The notes under the pieces are model-generated. The model was not told the DNA's origin, searched no databases, and saw only the letters and a list, made by a program, of their open reading frames with translations. A stretch of 64,000 nucleotides of DNA, from positions 149,046 through 213,045 of the forward strand of contig NZ_AQWL01000006.1 in NCBI RefSeq assembly GCF_000376425.1, in the 5' to 3' direction. Each line of letters begins with the position of its first letter. The stretch's first letter is position 1. The stretch comes from Thiobacillus denitrificans DSM 12475 (GTDB taxonomy: Bacteria; Pseudomonadota; Gammaproteobacteria; Burkholderiales; Thiobacillaceae). Below, piece by piece: positions 51,542 to 61,205 of the stretch. The position numbers were made by a program, and so were the translations under genes.

Positions 51542-54340
51542 CTATCTGACCAGCGTCAGCTGCGGCGGCCGCGCAGTGCCGGCGTGTGAAACCGGGTGCC
51601 AGTGCGGCAAGGCTTCCGGGCGATGGATGTGGTAGCCCTGTAAATAATCCACCCCGATGTCGTTCAGCAGCGCGGCTATTTCGGCGTCTTCCACCTGCTC
51701 GGCCACCGAATGCATGCCGAAGTCGCGCGCCAGCTGCACGATCGAACGCACGATGGCCTGATCGCGGCGGTCGTCCAGCATGCCGCGCACGAAGGCGCCG
51801 TCAATCTTGAGGAAATCGGCCGGCAGGTGCTTGAGGTAGAAGAACGAGGAGGCATCGCGGCCGAAATCGTCCAGTGCGAACTGGCAGCCGCGTTCGCGCA
51901 GGCCGTGAATCAGGCGTTGCGCATCCGCTAGATTCACCACCGCCGCGGTTTCCGTGACCTCGAAGCCCAGGCGTTCGCCTGCCACGCCATAGCGGTCGAG
52001 CAGATGGCAGACAGTGCCGAGGAAGGATTCGTCGGCCACCGTCTTGCCCGACAGGTTGATGAAATACACCGCATTGTCGCCGGGCTGCGCCGCCAGATAG
52101 GACACCACGGCTTCCAACATCCAGCGGTCGAGGATCGGCGCCTGCCCGTAGCGTTCGAGCGCGAGCAGCAGCTTGGCCGGTCCTTCGATCACGCCGTTGC
52201 GCTGCCAGCGGATCAGCACTTCGTAATGCGGTTGCCCACTGCTGGAAGCCGGCTGGATCAGCTGGCGGTAGGGCAGGAACTGGTTGGCTTCCAGGGCCTG
52301 CGCGAAATCGGCGGCCCAGCCCATTTCCGCCTCCAGGCGGCGGAACCCGATCTCGTCCGCCTCGTACAGCATGATCCGGCCGCTGCCTTCGGATTTGGCG
52401 CGGTAGCACGCCATGTCGGCCTGGATCATGAGATCGCCGGCGGTGGTTGCAGACTGGGTGATGGGCGCGATTCCGGCGCAGGCGCCGAGCGTGAAACGCC
52501 GTCCCTTGTGTTCGAAACGGAAGTCGCGGATGCGCTGCACCAGTTGCCGGCAGACCGCGCTGGCCGCGTCGGGCCGGGTGTCGAACAGGATCAGGCCGAA
52601 TTCGTCGCCGCCCAGGCGGCCCAGGTAGGCATGCTCGGGCAGAGCTGCCTGCATGGTCTGCGCAATGTCCATCAGCAGGGTATCGCCCACCGAATGGCCG
52701 CAGGTGTCGTTCACCAGCTTGAACTGGTCGAGATCGATGTAGCAGAACGCGTGTTGCTGTGCCTGCTCGCGCGCGGTGCGCAGGGCGCGCACCAGCCGGC
52801 CTTCCACCGCGCGGCGGTTTGGCAGCGTGGTCAGGGTATCGTGGAAGGCCATCTCGCGCAGGCTGTCGAGCAGCTGCTTTTTCTCGGTCTCGTCGCGCAG
52901 CACGTAGACCGCACCGAAGCCGCCGTTTCCGGTCAGCGGGGCGCAGCTGTAGCTGATTGCCAGGTCCTGCCCCAGGTGCGTTTGCAGGCGGGCAGAGCCG
53001 GTCTGACCGAGTTGCGGCGAGGTGGACGCGAGAAAACAGACCGGGGCTTCGTCGTCGCCCAGCTGATCGAATTGCATCAGGCTTTTCAGCGGGCTCGATA
53101 CGGCATCTTCAAGCGCGATGCCGAGCAGGCTCTCGGCGGTCGGGTTGAGATAGACCACGTGATTATGGGCATTGGTGACGATGACGGCGTCGTTGATCGA
53201 TTGCAGCGTGACCTGCCAGCGTTCCTTTTCCTCGTTGAGCGTGGCTTCATCAAGCTTGTGTTGCGTGATGTCGACGTGGATCGACAGATATTTCAGTGGC
53301 AGACCGTCGTCGCCCTTGATCGGCGTGATGGTCGAGGCCGTCCAGAACAGCCGGCCATCCTTGGCGCGGTTGCAGATTTCGCCGCGCCAGATCCGCCCGC
53401 GCGAGATGGTCTCCCATAGTTGGGCAAAAAATGCGGCGTCGTGCCGGCCCGAGCCGAGGAGGCGGTGGTTCTGGCCGAGGAGTTCCTCGTGGGTATAGCC
53501 GCTGACGATGCAGAACAGATCGTTGGCGAACGTGATGTTGCCGGCGAGATCGGCTTCGGACACGCTGGCGGCGCTATCAAGCGCCTTCTGATGCTCCTTG
53601 AGGTCGGTGAGCAGGCGCCCCAGCGCTGCACTCATATGGTTGAACGCGCACAGGGTCTCCCGCAGTTCGGGCGGGCTGCCGGCCCGAACGGGAATCCGCT
53701 CACTGTAATCTCCGGCTTCGATCTGGCGCGCGGTGGTGCGCAGCCGGTCCAGGCCCCTCAGGCTGATTTTGAGCAGCCCGTAAGTCAGCCAGCCGAGCAG
53801 GATGAAAGCGGCACCGAGCAGCATGAACAGACGGCTGCCGAGATGCCACAGAAAGTCCTCGTAGGCATGGACGGACGGCTGGATGAGCAGGCGGCCATGG
53901 TAGGCGCCGTCGACGACCAGGGGCGCCTGCATGACGGGGGCGACCAGACCGGCCAGCCCGGCAAACCAGCCGGGACGGTTTACGGGGAACGGCGGCGCCT
54001 GCCGGCGTAGAAGGTGGCCATCGGGCGCGGTGTATTCCACATAGTGCAGGTTGCCCTGTGCAATCGGAATGTCGAGCCGCGCCTGCACCGCGCTGTCATC
54101 GCCCCTGCCAGCCGCGTCGGCCACTGCCTGAGATAGCGCCGCCAGTTGTGCCGATGCCTGCACGCGCAAGGCAGCACTGGCATCCTGGCGGGCGATGCGC
54201 AGCGCTTGTTGCCCGGTCAGGACGAATGTCGCAAGCAGGATGAGCAATACCGCACCCATGATCCGGCCCTGCGTGCTGAGGCAGGCGGGGCGTAAATCCT
54301 GCACAAGGCGAACAAGCCGGGGGAAGGGAATGGCGCGCAT
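51542..54340 (-). CDS. Membrane PAS-GGDEF-EAL cyclic-di-GMP protein
   Basis: A 932-residue protein. A transmembrane helix at about 28-48, a periplasmic part to about 170, a second helix (to about 195) and HAMP lead into two PAS domains (about 250-370 and 375-490). A GGDEF domain (intact GRLGGDEFGL) and an EAL domain end it. The EAL signature is YEVLIRW with the catalytic Glu kept; DDFGRDAS, KIDGAFV and the late AEQVED and QGYHIHRPEALP are also intact. No RxxD inhibitory site is seen before GGDEF. It may both make and break c-di-GMP. Confidence 0.94.
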   Translation of the reverse strand: MRAIPFPRLVRLVQDLRPACLSTQGRIMGAVLLILLATFVLTGQQALRIARQDASAALRVQASAQLAALSQAVADAAGRGDDSAVQARLDIPIAQGNLHYVEYTAPDGHLLRRQAPPFPVNRPGWFAGLAGLVAPVMQAPLVVDGAYHGRLLIQPSVHAYEDFLWHLGSRLFMLLGAAFILLGWLTYGLLKISLRGLDRLRTTARQIEAGDYSERIPVRAGSPPELRETLCAFNHMSAALGRLLTDLKEHQKALDSAASVSEADLAGNITFANDLFCIVSGYTHEELLGQNHRLLGSGRHDAAFFAQLWETISRGRIWRGEICNRAKDGRLFWTASTITPIKGDDGLPLKYLSIHVDITQHKLDEATLNEEKERWQVTLQSINDAVIVTNAHNHVVYLNPTAESLLGIALEDAVSSPLKSLMQFDQLGDDEAPVCFLASTSPQLGQTGSARLQTHLGQDLAISYSCAPLTGNGGFGAVYVLRDETEKKQLLDSLREMAFHDTLTTLPNRRAVEGRLVRALRTAREQAQQHAFCYIDLDQFKLVNDTCGHSVGDTLLMDIAQTMQAALPEHAYLGRLGGDEFGLILFDTRPDAASAVCRQLVQRIRDFRFEHKGRRFTLGACAGIAPITQSATTAGDLMIQADMACYRAKSEGSGRIMLYEADEIGFRRLEAEMGWAADFAQALEANQFLPYRQLIQPASSSGQPHYEVLIRWQRNGVIEGPAKLLLALERYGQAPILDRWMLEAVVSYLAAQPGDNAVYFINLSGKTVADESFLGTVCHLLDRYGVAGERLGFEVTETAAVVNLADAQRLIHGLRERGCQFALDDFGRDASSFFYLKHLPADFLKIDGAFVRGMLDDRRDQAIVRSIVQLARDFGMHSVAEQVEDAEIAALLNDIGVDYLQGYHIHRPEALPHWHPVSHAGTARPPQLTLVR

Positions 54341-54427
54341 ACGGTATGAATCGGCCGTATTCCCTGTTTCTGAAGGGGTTGTAAAGCTGGCGCGCCGGAG
54401 TGTGCGGGCGCTCGCCCGGCGGCAAAC

Positions 54428-55315
54428 TCAGGATTTCTTGCGCGCGCGCGGATGCGCCTGATCGTATACCTTGGCGAGATGCTGCCAGTCGAGGTGGGTA
54501 TACACCTGGGTGGTGCTGATGCTGGCGTGGCCGAGCATTTCCTGTACCGCCCGCAGATCGCCGGACGACTGCAGCACGTGGGTGGCGAACGCGTGGCGCA
54601 GCATGTGCGGGTGGACGTGCTGGCCGAGGCCGGCCTGCCGGGCCCAGCGGTCGAGGCGCAGCTGCACGCTGCGTGGCGTAAGCCGGGCGCCACGCTGGCT
54701 GACGAACAGCGCGGCGGTGTCGCGCGCCAGGGCCAGCCGCAACGGCAGCCACGCACCCAGGGCGTCGAGCGCCTGGCGGCCGACCGGCACGACGCGGGTC
54801 TTGCGGCCCTTGCCGGTGACCACCGCGTCGCCTGACCGCAGGTCGACGTCATCGAGATCGAGTCCGGCCAGTTCCGCCAGGCGCAGGCCGGATGAATACA
54901 GCAACTCGAACATGGCGCGGTCGCGCGCGGCCAGGGCGCCGTCGCCGGTTGCTGGCGCAGGGCCGTCGAGCAGCCGGGCACAGGCCTCGGGCGACAGGAT
55001 TTCGGGCAGGGCCTTGGCCGCCTTGGGCGGGCGCAGGCCGAGACAGGGATTGCCCGCATAGCCGAGGCGGCGGCAGGCAAAGGTATAAAACCCGCGCCAG
55101 CTCGACAGCTGGCGCGCCAGGCTGGTGGCCGCCAGGTTCTGGCTGCGCAGCTTGACGATGGCACCACGGATGTCGGCTGCGCCGAGCTCGGCCAGCGGCT
55201 TGCCCGCGGTCAGCCGGGCCAGGTTGGCGAGGTCGTGCCGGTAGGCTTCGACCGTGTGCGGCGACAGCCGCCGTTCGGCGGCGAGGTGCTGCAGGTAGCG
55301 GTCGACCGGATTCAA
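54428..55315 (-). CDS. xerC: Tyrosine recombinase XerC
   Basis: A 295-residue site-specific recombinase that with XerD resolves chromosome dimers at dif. The core-binding domain is N-terminal (VDRYLQHLAAERRLSPHTV). The catalytic set is Arg in SSGLRLAEL, Lys in GKGRKTRVV, HMLRHAFATHVL and LGHASISTTQVYTH with the nucleophile Tyr. No ATG is at the family start; a TTG at 55315 overlaps the DUF484 stop, so I infer a coupled TTG start. It ends the chain of overlapping genes that starts with lpxL. Confidence 0.93.
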   Translation of the reverse strand: MNPVDRYLQHLAAERRLSPHTVEAYRHDLANLARLTAGKPLAELGAADIRGAIVKLRSQNLAATSLARQLSSWRGFYTFACRRLGYAGNPCLGLRPPKAAKALPEILSPEACARLLDGPAPATGDGALAARDRAMFELLYSSGLRLAELAGLDLDDVDLRSGDAVVTGKGRKTRVVPVGRQALDALGAWLPLRLALARDTAALFVSQRGARLTPRSVQLRLDRWARQAGLGQHVHPHMLRHAFATHVLQSSGDLRAVQEMLGHASISTTQVYTHLDWQHLAKVYDQAHPRARKKS

Positions 55316-55989
55316 TCCTGCATCCGCACCAGCGCGGCGCCGACCAGCTGGCCCAGCCGTTCGAGGTAAAGCGTGCCCATGCCGGCATAGAAGCGCTTGG
55401 CCTCCTCGGATGCCAGCACCAGCAGGCCGATGGGGGCGGCCGCTGCGGCGGGCCGCAGCGGGATGCAGGCGAATGCGCGCAGGTGCGGCGACACTTCGCC
55501 GAACCAGTCGCTGGCGTCGGGCACGGCAAGTGGGCCGCATACCGGATATGGCATCGCCGCCACGGCATCGCGCGCTGCCTGCGACACCGGCTGATCGAGC
55601 CCCGGCATCGGCTCGCCGGTCAGCATCCAGGCGCGCAGCGCGTGATGCGGCACGGCGAAGCCGTCACGCAGGTGGATCGCCAGCGCGGCGGCGATGTCCT
55701 GCGGCTGGCTGGCGGTCACGAGTGCGAGCGTCAGCGCGTGTAGCTTTTCGGAGATGCCGTCGTTTTCCTCGCCGAACTGGATCAGTTCGGCCAGCTTGTT
55801 TTCCAGCATCCGTACCTTGTCGCGCATCGCGATCAACTGGCGCTCGCTCATCGACACCGCGTGGGTGCCGTGCGGGTGCGGGATGTGCAGATCCGCCAGC
55901 AGGGTGGGGAAGTCGTTGAAGAAATTCGGGTGCCGGGTCAGAAACTCGGCAATCGCCGGTGCGTCTAGTGTGGTGGGTTGCGTGTCCAT
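55312..55989 (-). CDS. DUF484 family protein
   Basis: A 225-residue cytoplasmic protein with a GAF-like fold. It opens with the family pattern IAEFLTRHPNFFNDFPTLL, then a coiled coil (SERQLIAMRDKVRMLENKLAEL). DUF484 genes lie between dapF and xerC in very many proteobacteria, as here, and the function remains unknown. The start ATG shares its A with the dapF stop codon, and its stop overlaps the xerC TTG. Confidence 0.94.
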   Translation of the reverse strand: MDTQPTTLDAPAIAEFLTRHPNFFNDFPTLLADLHIPHPHGTHAVSMSERQLIAMRDKVRMLENKLAELIQFGEENDGISEKLHALTLALVTASQPQDIAAALAIHLRDGFAVPHHALRAWMLTGEPMPGLDQPVSQAARDAVAAMPYPVCGPLAVPDASDWFGEVSPHLRAFACIPLRPAAAAAPIGLLVLASEEAKRFYAGMGTLYLERLGQLVGAALVRMQD

Positions 55990-56837
55990 TAGAGTTCGAT
56001 CTCTCCTTCAAATACGGTTTCGGCCGGACCGGTCATGGTGACCGGTTGGCCCTTGTCTGCCCATTCGATGACCAGGTCGCCGCCGCGCGTGTGCACGCTG
56101 ACCGGGCTTTTCAGCCAGCCCTGGCGGATGCCGGCGACCGCCGCCGCGCAGGCGCCGGTGCCGCAGGCCAGGGTTTCGCCGGCGCCGCGCTCGTACACGC
56201 GCAGACGGATGTCGTGCGGGGTCAGCACCTGCATGAAGCCGGCATTGACGCGCTGCGGGAAGCGCGCGTGCGATTCGATGGCGGCGCCGAGGATTTCCAC
56301 CGGCGCGCTGTCGAGGTCGTTCACCCGCAGTACCGCGTGCGGGTTGCCCATCGACAGCGCGGTGATCTCGATGACATGCTGGCCGACTTTCAGCGGATAG
56401 GCGAGCGCTTCGGCCTCGGCCGCGAACGGGATGTCGGCCGGTGCAAAGCGCGGCGCGCCCATGTCCACCGCGACCTGGCCATTGTCGAGCAGGCGCGGCT
56501 CGATGACGCCGGACGCGGTTTCCACGCGGATCGCGGTCTTGGCGGTAAGGCCTTTTTCGTGCACGAAGCGCACGAAGCAGCGCGCGCCGTTGCCGCATTG
56601 CTCGACTTCGCCGCCATCGGCGTTGAAGATGCGGTAGCGGAAATCGACATCCGGCCGGCTGGCTTTCTCGACCAGCAGGATCTGGTCGCAGCCGACGCCG
56701 AAGTGGCGGTCGGCGATGCGGCGGCACTGTTCGGGGCTGAGCGCGACGGTCTGGCCGACGCCGTCGAAAACGACGAAGTCGTTGCCGAGGCCATGCATCT
56801 TGGTGAAACGGAGTGTGGTGCCCGGTTGGGTATTCAT
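55989..56837 (-). CDS. dapF: Diaminopimelate epimerase
   Basis: A 282-residue enzyme that converts LL- to meso-diaminopimelate for lysine and murein. The catalytic cysteines are in EQCGNGARC and ACGTGACA. Other marks are [13 protein letters not shown] at the N-terminus and SMGNPHAV mid-protein. The start ATG overlaps the CoA-binding protein stop. With mpl at 2 kb it is one of two murein genes here. Confidence 0.97.
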   Translation of the reverse strand: MNTQPGTTLRFTKMHGLGNDFVVFDGVGQTVALSPEQCRRIADRHFGVGCDQILLVEKASRPDVDFRYRIFNADGGEVEQCGNGARCFVRFVHEKGLTAKTAIRVETASGVIEPRLLDNGQVAVDMGAPRFAPADIPFAAEAEALAYPLKVGQHVIEITALSMGNPHAVLRVNDLDSAPVEILGAAIESHARFPQRVNAGFMQVLTPHDIRLRVYERGAGETLACGTGACAAAVAGIRQGWLKSPVSVHTRGGDLVIEWADKGQPVTMTGPAETVFEGEIEL

Positions 56838-57289
56838 GCGGTTTTGAGCCTGACGTATTCCTTGAGGAGGCAGCGGTCCATCACCACCGTCATGCCGCCG
56901 GCCTGCGCGCGTTGCGCGGCGGCCTCATGCACGATGCCTTCCTGGATCCAGATGGCTGCCGGTAACCGATGCGCTGTCGAATCGGGCCGCTGCAGGGAGT
57001 GTAGCGCCAGGCATTGTTCGACGATAGCCGGCACGTGCTCGGCGGCGCGGAACACGTTGACCAGGTCGACCCCGAACGGGATGTCGGCGAGGCTTGCGTA
57101 AGCCTGCTCGCCGAGCACCCGGTCCACCAGCGGCCGCACCGGCACGATGCGGTAGCCGTAGCGCTGCATCGCCTGCGCCACGCGGTAGCTGGGCCGCGCG
57201 GGCTGCGGCGACAGCCCGACCACGGCGATCGTCACGGTGCGGTCGAGTAGCGCGCGCAGGCCGGCGTCGTCGGGATTGGCAAAGCTCAC
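56834..57289 (-). CDS. CoA-binding domain protein (YccU type)
   Basis: A 151-residue Rossmann-fold protein with the CoA_binding pattern [18 protein letters not shown] and later [11 protein letters not shown] and [10 protein letters not shown]. The start is a GTG at 57289 that overlaps the GNAT stop codon; an ATG is not available near the family start. YccU-type proteins are widespread and have no known reaction. Overlaps dapF by four bases. Confidence 0.9.
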   Translation of the reverse strand: MSFANPDDAGLRALLDRTVTIAVVGLSPQPARPSYRVAQAMQRYGYRIVPVRPLVDRVLGEQAYASLADIPFGVDLVNVFRAAEHVPAIVEQCLALHSLQRPDSTAHRLPAAIWIQEGIVHEAAAQRAQAGGMTVVMDRCLLKEYVRLKTA

Positions 57290-57789
57290 AGTGTCAGTTC
57301 CATCACGTGATCGTCCATCACAAAACCGTCGCCGATGGCGAATACCCGCGACTCGACGATGCGGAAGCCGTATTTCCGGTAGGCGGCAATGGCCTGTGTG
57401 TTGCCGCGATTGACTTGCAGGCGCAGGCGGCGAGCCTGCTGCTGGCGCGCCCAGCTGGCGGCGGCGCGCAGCAGCGCGGCGCCGATCCCCCGGCGCTGGT
57501 TGTCCGGATGAACGTAGAGCTTGTCGAGCTTGCAGGCGGTGTCTTCCAGCATGGCATGGGCAAAGCCGACCAGCGCATCGTCCCGGCGCACCCCCCACCA
57601 GGCCTGGCGCGGGTCGTCCAGCTGTTCCCGCATCCGCTCGGGCGCATAACGGTCGGCCAGCATGGCCTCGATCTGCGCCTGCGGGATCAGCGCCGGATAC
57701 GTGGCCTGCCACACCACGCGCGCCAGCGCACCGACGGCATCGGCGTCGGCAGCCGCCAGCCGCGCCGGATCGGCCTGTGGCTCATTCAT
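57286..57789 (-). CDS. GNAT-family N-acetyltransferase
   Basis: A 167-residue acetyltransferase. The acetyl-CoA loop is DNQRRGIGAALLRAA (the RxxGxG/A motif) and the C-terminal beta strand is AYRKYGFRIVESR. The substrate cannot be told. It overlaps the lpxL gene upstream by eight bases and the CoA-binding protein gene downstream by four. Confidence 0.92.
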   Translation of the reverse strand: MNEPQADPARLAAADADAVGALARVVWQATYPALIPQAQIEAMLADRYAPERMREQLDDPRQAWWGVRRDDALVGFAHAMLEDTACKLDKLYVHPDNQRRGIGAALLRAAASWARQQQARRLRLQVNRGNTQAIAAYRKYGFRIVESRVFAIGDGFVMDDHVMELTL

Positions 57790-58696
57790 ACAGGCCGGCC
57801 TCGCCTTCGGGGCGGGTCTTGAAGCGGCGGTGCAGCCACAGGTACTGCGACGGCATCTCGCGGATGCGGTCTTCGATGAACCCGTTCATGCGGGCGACGT
57901 CGGCCTCCAGGTCGCCGCCCGGATAGTTGTCCCACGGCGGATAGAAGCGCACCGCGTAGCCTCGCCCCCACGGCAGCTGGCGGGTGATGACCGGGACGAT
58001 CTGGGCGCCGGTGAGCCTGGCCAGGCGCGGCAGTGCCGATACGGTGGCGGCGGGAATGCCGAAGAATGGAACGAATACGGCATTGAGGCGGCCATGATCC
58101 TGATCCGGCAGGTAATAGAAAGGCAGGCCGTCCTTGAGTGTCTTGAGCACAGGTTTGATGCCGTCGTTCTTGGCGATCAGTACCGGGGAGAAAAAGCGCG
58201 AACGCCCGTGTCGCATCATTTCGTCGGCGACGGGGTTCTTGGCGCGCGCGTACATCGAGGCGGCGGTGCGATCCATCGCCAGCCGCACGCCGCCCATGTC
58301 GAGCCCGACAAAGTGCGGCGCCAGCCAGATCACCGGGCGCTTGCCGTCGCCCAGCACCGCTTCGGGGTTGTCGATCCGGATCAGCCGGCGCAGGCGTGCC
58401 TCCGACCCCCACCACAGCACGCCGTGCTCGAGCGCTGCGCGCATCGAGCTCTGAAAGGTCTGCCGCAGCCAGCGGCGACGCGTTTCAGGCGAGGCCTCGG
58501 GAAAGCACAATGCAAGATTGGTCGCAACGATGTGCCGGCGTCGTCCGGGGAACTGTGCGACCAGCCAGCCTGCGGCATTGCCGAGTGCCGCCTGAACCGG
58601 CAGCGGCAGCCAGTGCAGCAGCCAGAGCGCGCCCACGCCGAGCCAGTTCGGCAACAGCGAAGGGTGCAGCAGGTTTGCGGGTGCGTCCGGCTTCAT
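57782..58696 (-). CDS. lpxL: LpxL/HtrB-type lipid A acyltransferase, copy 1
   Basis: A 304-residue inner-membrane acyltransferase that adds a secondary acyl chain to lipid A. The catalytic HX4D motif is in WLAPHFVGLDMGG. Other marks are LPDQDHGR and the N-terminal hydrophobic segment (about 15-50). The ATG at 58696 overlaps the stop of the second acyltransferase gene. The two are only moderately alike, so they probably act on different positions or acyl donors. Confidence 0.93.
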   Translation of the reverse strand: MKPDAPANLLHPSLLPNWLGVGALWLLHWLPLPVQAALGNAAGWLVAQFPGRRRHIVATNLALCFPEASPETRRRWLRQTFQSSMRAALEHGVLWWGSEARLRRLIRIDNPEAVLGDGKRPVIWLAPHFVGLDMGGVRLAMDRTAASMYARAKNPVADEMMRHGRSRFFSPVLIAKNDGIKPVLKTLKDGLPFYYLPDQDHGRLNAVFVPFFGIPAATVSALPRLARLTGAQIVPVITRQLPWGRGYAVRFYPPWDNYPGGDLEADVARMNGFIEDRIREMPSQYLWLHRRFKTRPEGEAGLYE

Positions 58697-59565
58697 GCGC
58701 GTTCCTGGGCGTCCGGGGGGGCGACGTCGCCCGGTCGCTTGTGGCGGTTGTAGCTCCACATGTATTGCGTCGGGAAACGCCGCACGATTACTTCCACCGC
58801 CTGGTTCAAACGGGTGGCGGCGGCGGTCTTGTCTGCCGGCAGGGTTTCGCCCAGCGGAAAGACGTGCAAATGGTAGCCGCGCCCCCAGCCCAGCCGCTCG
58901 GCGGCGATGAAAAAGGCCGCCGCTCCGGTCTTGCGCTGCAGGCTGGCGGCCAGCGTCGGCGTGTAGGCCGGGCGGCCAAGGAACGGCGCCCACACGCCGT
59001 CGCCGCCGGTTGCCACCTGGTCGGGCAGGATGCCAATCGCTTCGTGGCGCTTCAGGGCTGCCAGCTGCGCGCGTACGCCGGAGAGATCGCTCGGCACCAG
59101 CGTCGCCTGACCGCGCTGGCGGCCGGCCAGCATCAGCGCGTCGAGCATCGGCTGGCGAGGCGGTTTGTACATGGCGGTGAAGGGATGCCGCGCGGCGCAA
59201 TAGAGACTGATGATCTCGAAGCAGCCGATGTGCGGCGACAGCAGAATGATGCCCTTGCCGTCCGCGCGTGCGGCATCGATGTGCTCCCAGCCGCTGGTAC
59301 GCCTGACCAGCTTCAGCACCTTGTGGTACGGGCGCAGCCACACCGGCAACAATTCGATCATGGCCTTGCCGGCCTCGCCGATACTCCTGCGCAGCAACGC
59401 CCGGCAGTCGCGCCCGGGGACGCAGATCCCGCTGTCGAACAGGTTGTTGCGCACGCGCGCGGAATAACGCCCGGGCGACCAGTAAAGCAGCCAGCCCAGC
59501 GCGATGCCGGCGCCATGCAGCAGCGGCAGCGGCAGGCGGGCCACCAGCTTGAGCAGGAACATCAT
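58693..59565 (-). CDS. LpxL-family acyltransferase, copy 2
   Basis: A 290-residue relative of LpxL. Its catalytic motif is HX4E (LLSPHIGCFEII), and LPDQVATGGDG stands where LPDQD is usual. The start is one of two adjacent ATGs at 59565 and 59562; no strong Shine-Dalgarno is seen. It heads the seven-gene overlapping chain that ends with xerC. A tandem hairpin repeat lies directly upstream, between this gene and divergent metK. Confidence 0.9.
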   Translation of the reverse strand: MMFLLKLVARLPLPLLHGAGIALGWLLYWSPGRYSARVRNNLFDSGICVPGRDCRALLRRSIGEAGKAMIELLPVWLRPYHKVLKLVRRTSGWEHIDAARADGKGIILLSPHIGCFEIISLYCAARHPFTAMYKPPRQPMLDALMLAGRQRGQATLVPSDLSGVRAQLAALKRHEAIGILPDQVATGGDGVWAPFLGRPAYTPTLAASLQRKTGAAAFFIAAERLGWGRGYHLHVFPLGETLPADKTAAATRLNQAVEVIVRRFPTQYMWSYNRHKRPGDVAPPDAQERA

Positions 59566-59570
59566 GCGGG

Positions 59571-59663
59571 CATACGATCTTTCACGCGCTTCAGCGCGTA
59601 GAAAGTCGGAGCCCCCTCGTGGGACATACGATCTTTCATGCGCTTCAGCGCGTGGAAAGCCGG
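59571..59663. repeat. Tandem 39-bp repeat, each copy with a hairpin
   Basis: Two copies (59571-59609 and 59625-59663) differ at three places and are separated by 15 bases. Each holds a small hairpin, GCGC-TTCA-GCGC, extended to ACGCGC/GCGCGT in copy 1. They begin right next to the acyltransferase start codon in the divergent lpxL/metK gap. The differences are single substitutions. This could be a local duplication, a protein-binding array, or a genome-wide repeat family. Confidence 0.85.
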
Positions 59664-59793
59664 CGTCCGCCTGCGGGAATTGACGCCGGGGGAAGCGGCG
59701 AGGCACAATGTGGCAGCCGCCGCGTTAATCTTGACAACTTGCGGGCGGGATACAAATACAGCTAAAGCGTCGCCGCTCTGTTGGTCCCCCGAG

Positions 59794-59816
59794 CCGGTTA
59801 CGCAGTCGGTAACCGG
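59794..59816 (+). promoter_or_regulatory. Hairpin in the metK leader next to the ribosome site
   Basis: CCGGTTAC (59794-59801) pairs with GTAACCGG (59809-59816) around a seven-base loop, ending five bases before the CAGGAG ribosome site of metK. Flanking GTC and GAC can extend the stem. The position suits control of translation, but it does not match a SAM riboswitch class I know. Confidence 0.4.
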
Positions 59817-59832
59817 GACTACAGGAGCTGTC

Positions 59833-61038
<1,206 letters not shown>

Positions 61039-61051
61039 TCCACCCGCTTTC

Positions 61052-61067
61052 GGGCGAGGCTTCGCCC
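61052..61067 (+). terminator. Small hairpin after metK
   Basis: GGGCGA (61052-61057) and TCGCCC (61062-61067) flank GGCT just before the SAH riboswitch. It has no T-run and could be a weak terminator or a spacer element. Confidence 0.35.
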
Positions 61068-61069
61068 CC

Positions 61070-61141
61070 CTGCGCTGAGGAGCGCTGCGACTATCGTTGC
61101 CGATAGCCAGGCTCAGCGCAGGCGATGTTTCAACCGCGCTC
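61070..61141 (+). promoter_or_regulatory. SAH riboswitch ahead of ahcY
   Basis: The element has the class architecture. P1 is CTGCGCTGAG (61070-61079) with CTCAGCGCAG (61112-61121). P2 is CTATCG (61091-61096) with CGATAG (61101-61106). GAGCGC (61080-61085) pairs with GCGCTC (61136-61141) to form the pseudoknot stem. The core GAGGAGCGCTGCGAC and CCAGGCTC match the SAH aptamer as I know it. S-adenosylhomocysteine binding turns on ahcY, which removes SAH. It starts 32 bases after the metK stop. Confidence 0.93.
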
Positions 61142-61205
61142 GTTGACTTGCAGCAGGGCTGTGGGCAAACGAGCACGCACCCGCTGTCATTCAAGGAGTT
61201 TCACC

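Noticed and set aside
59664-59832. SAM riboswitch ahead of metK
   Set aside because: I could not match the leader to any SAM class I know; only an unassigned hairpin is supported.
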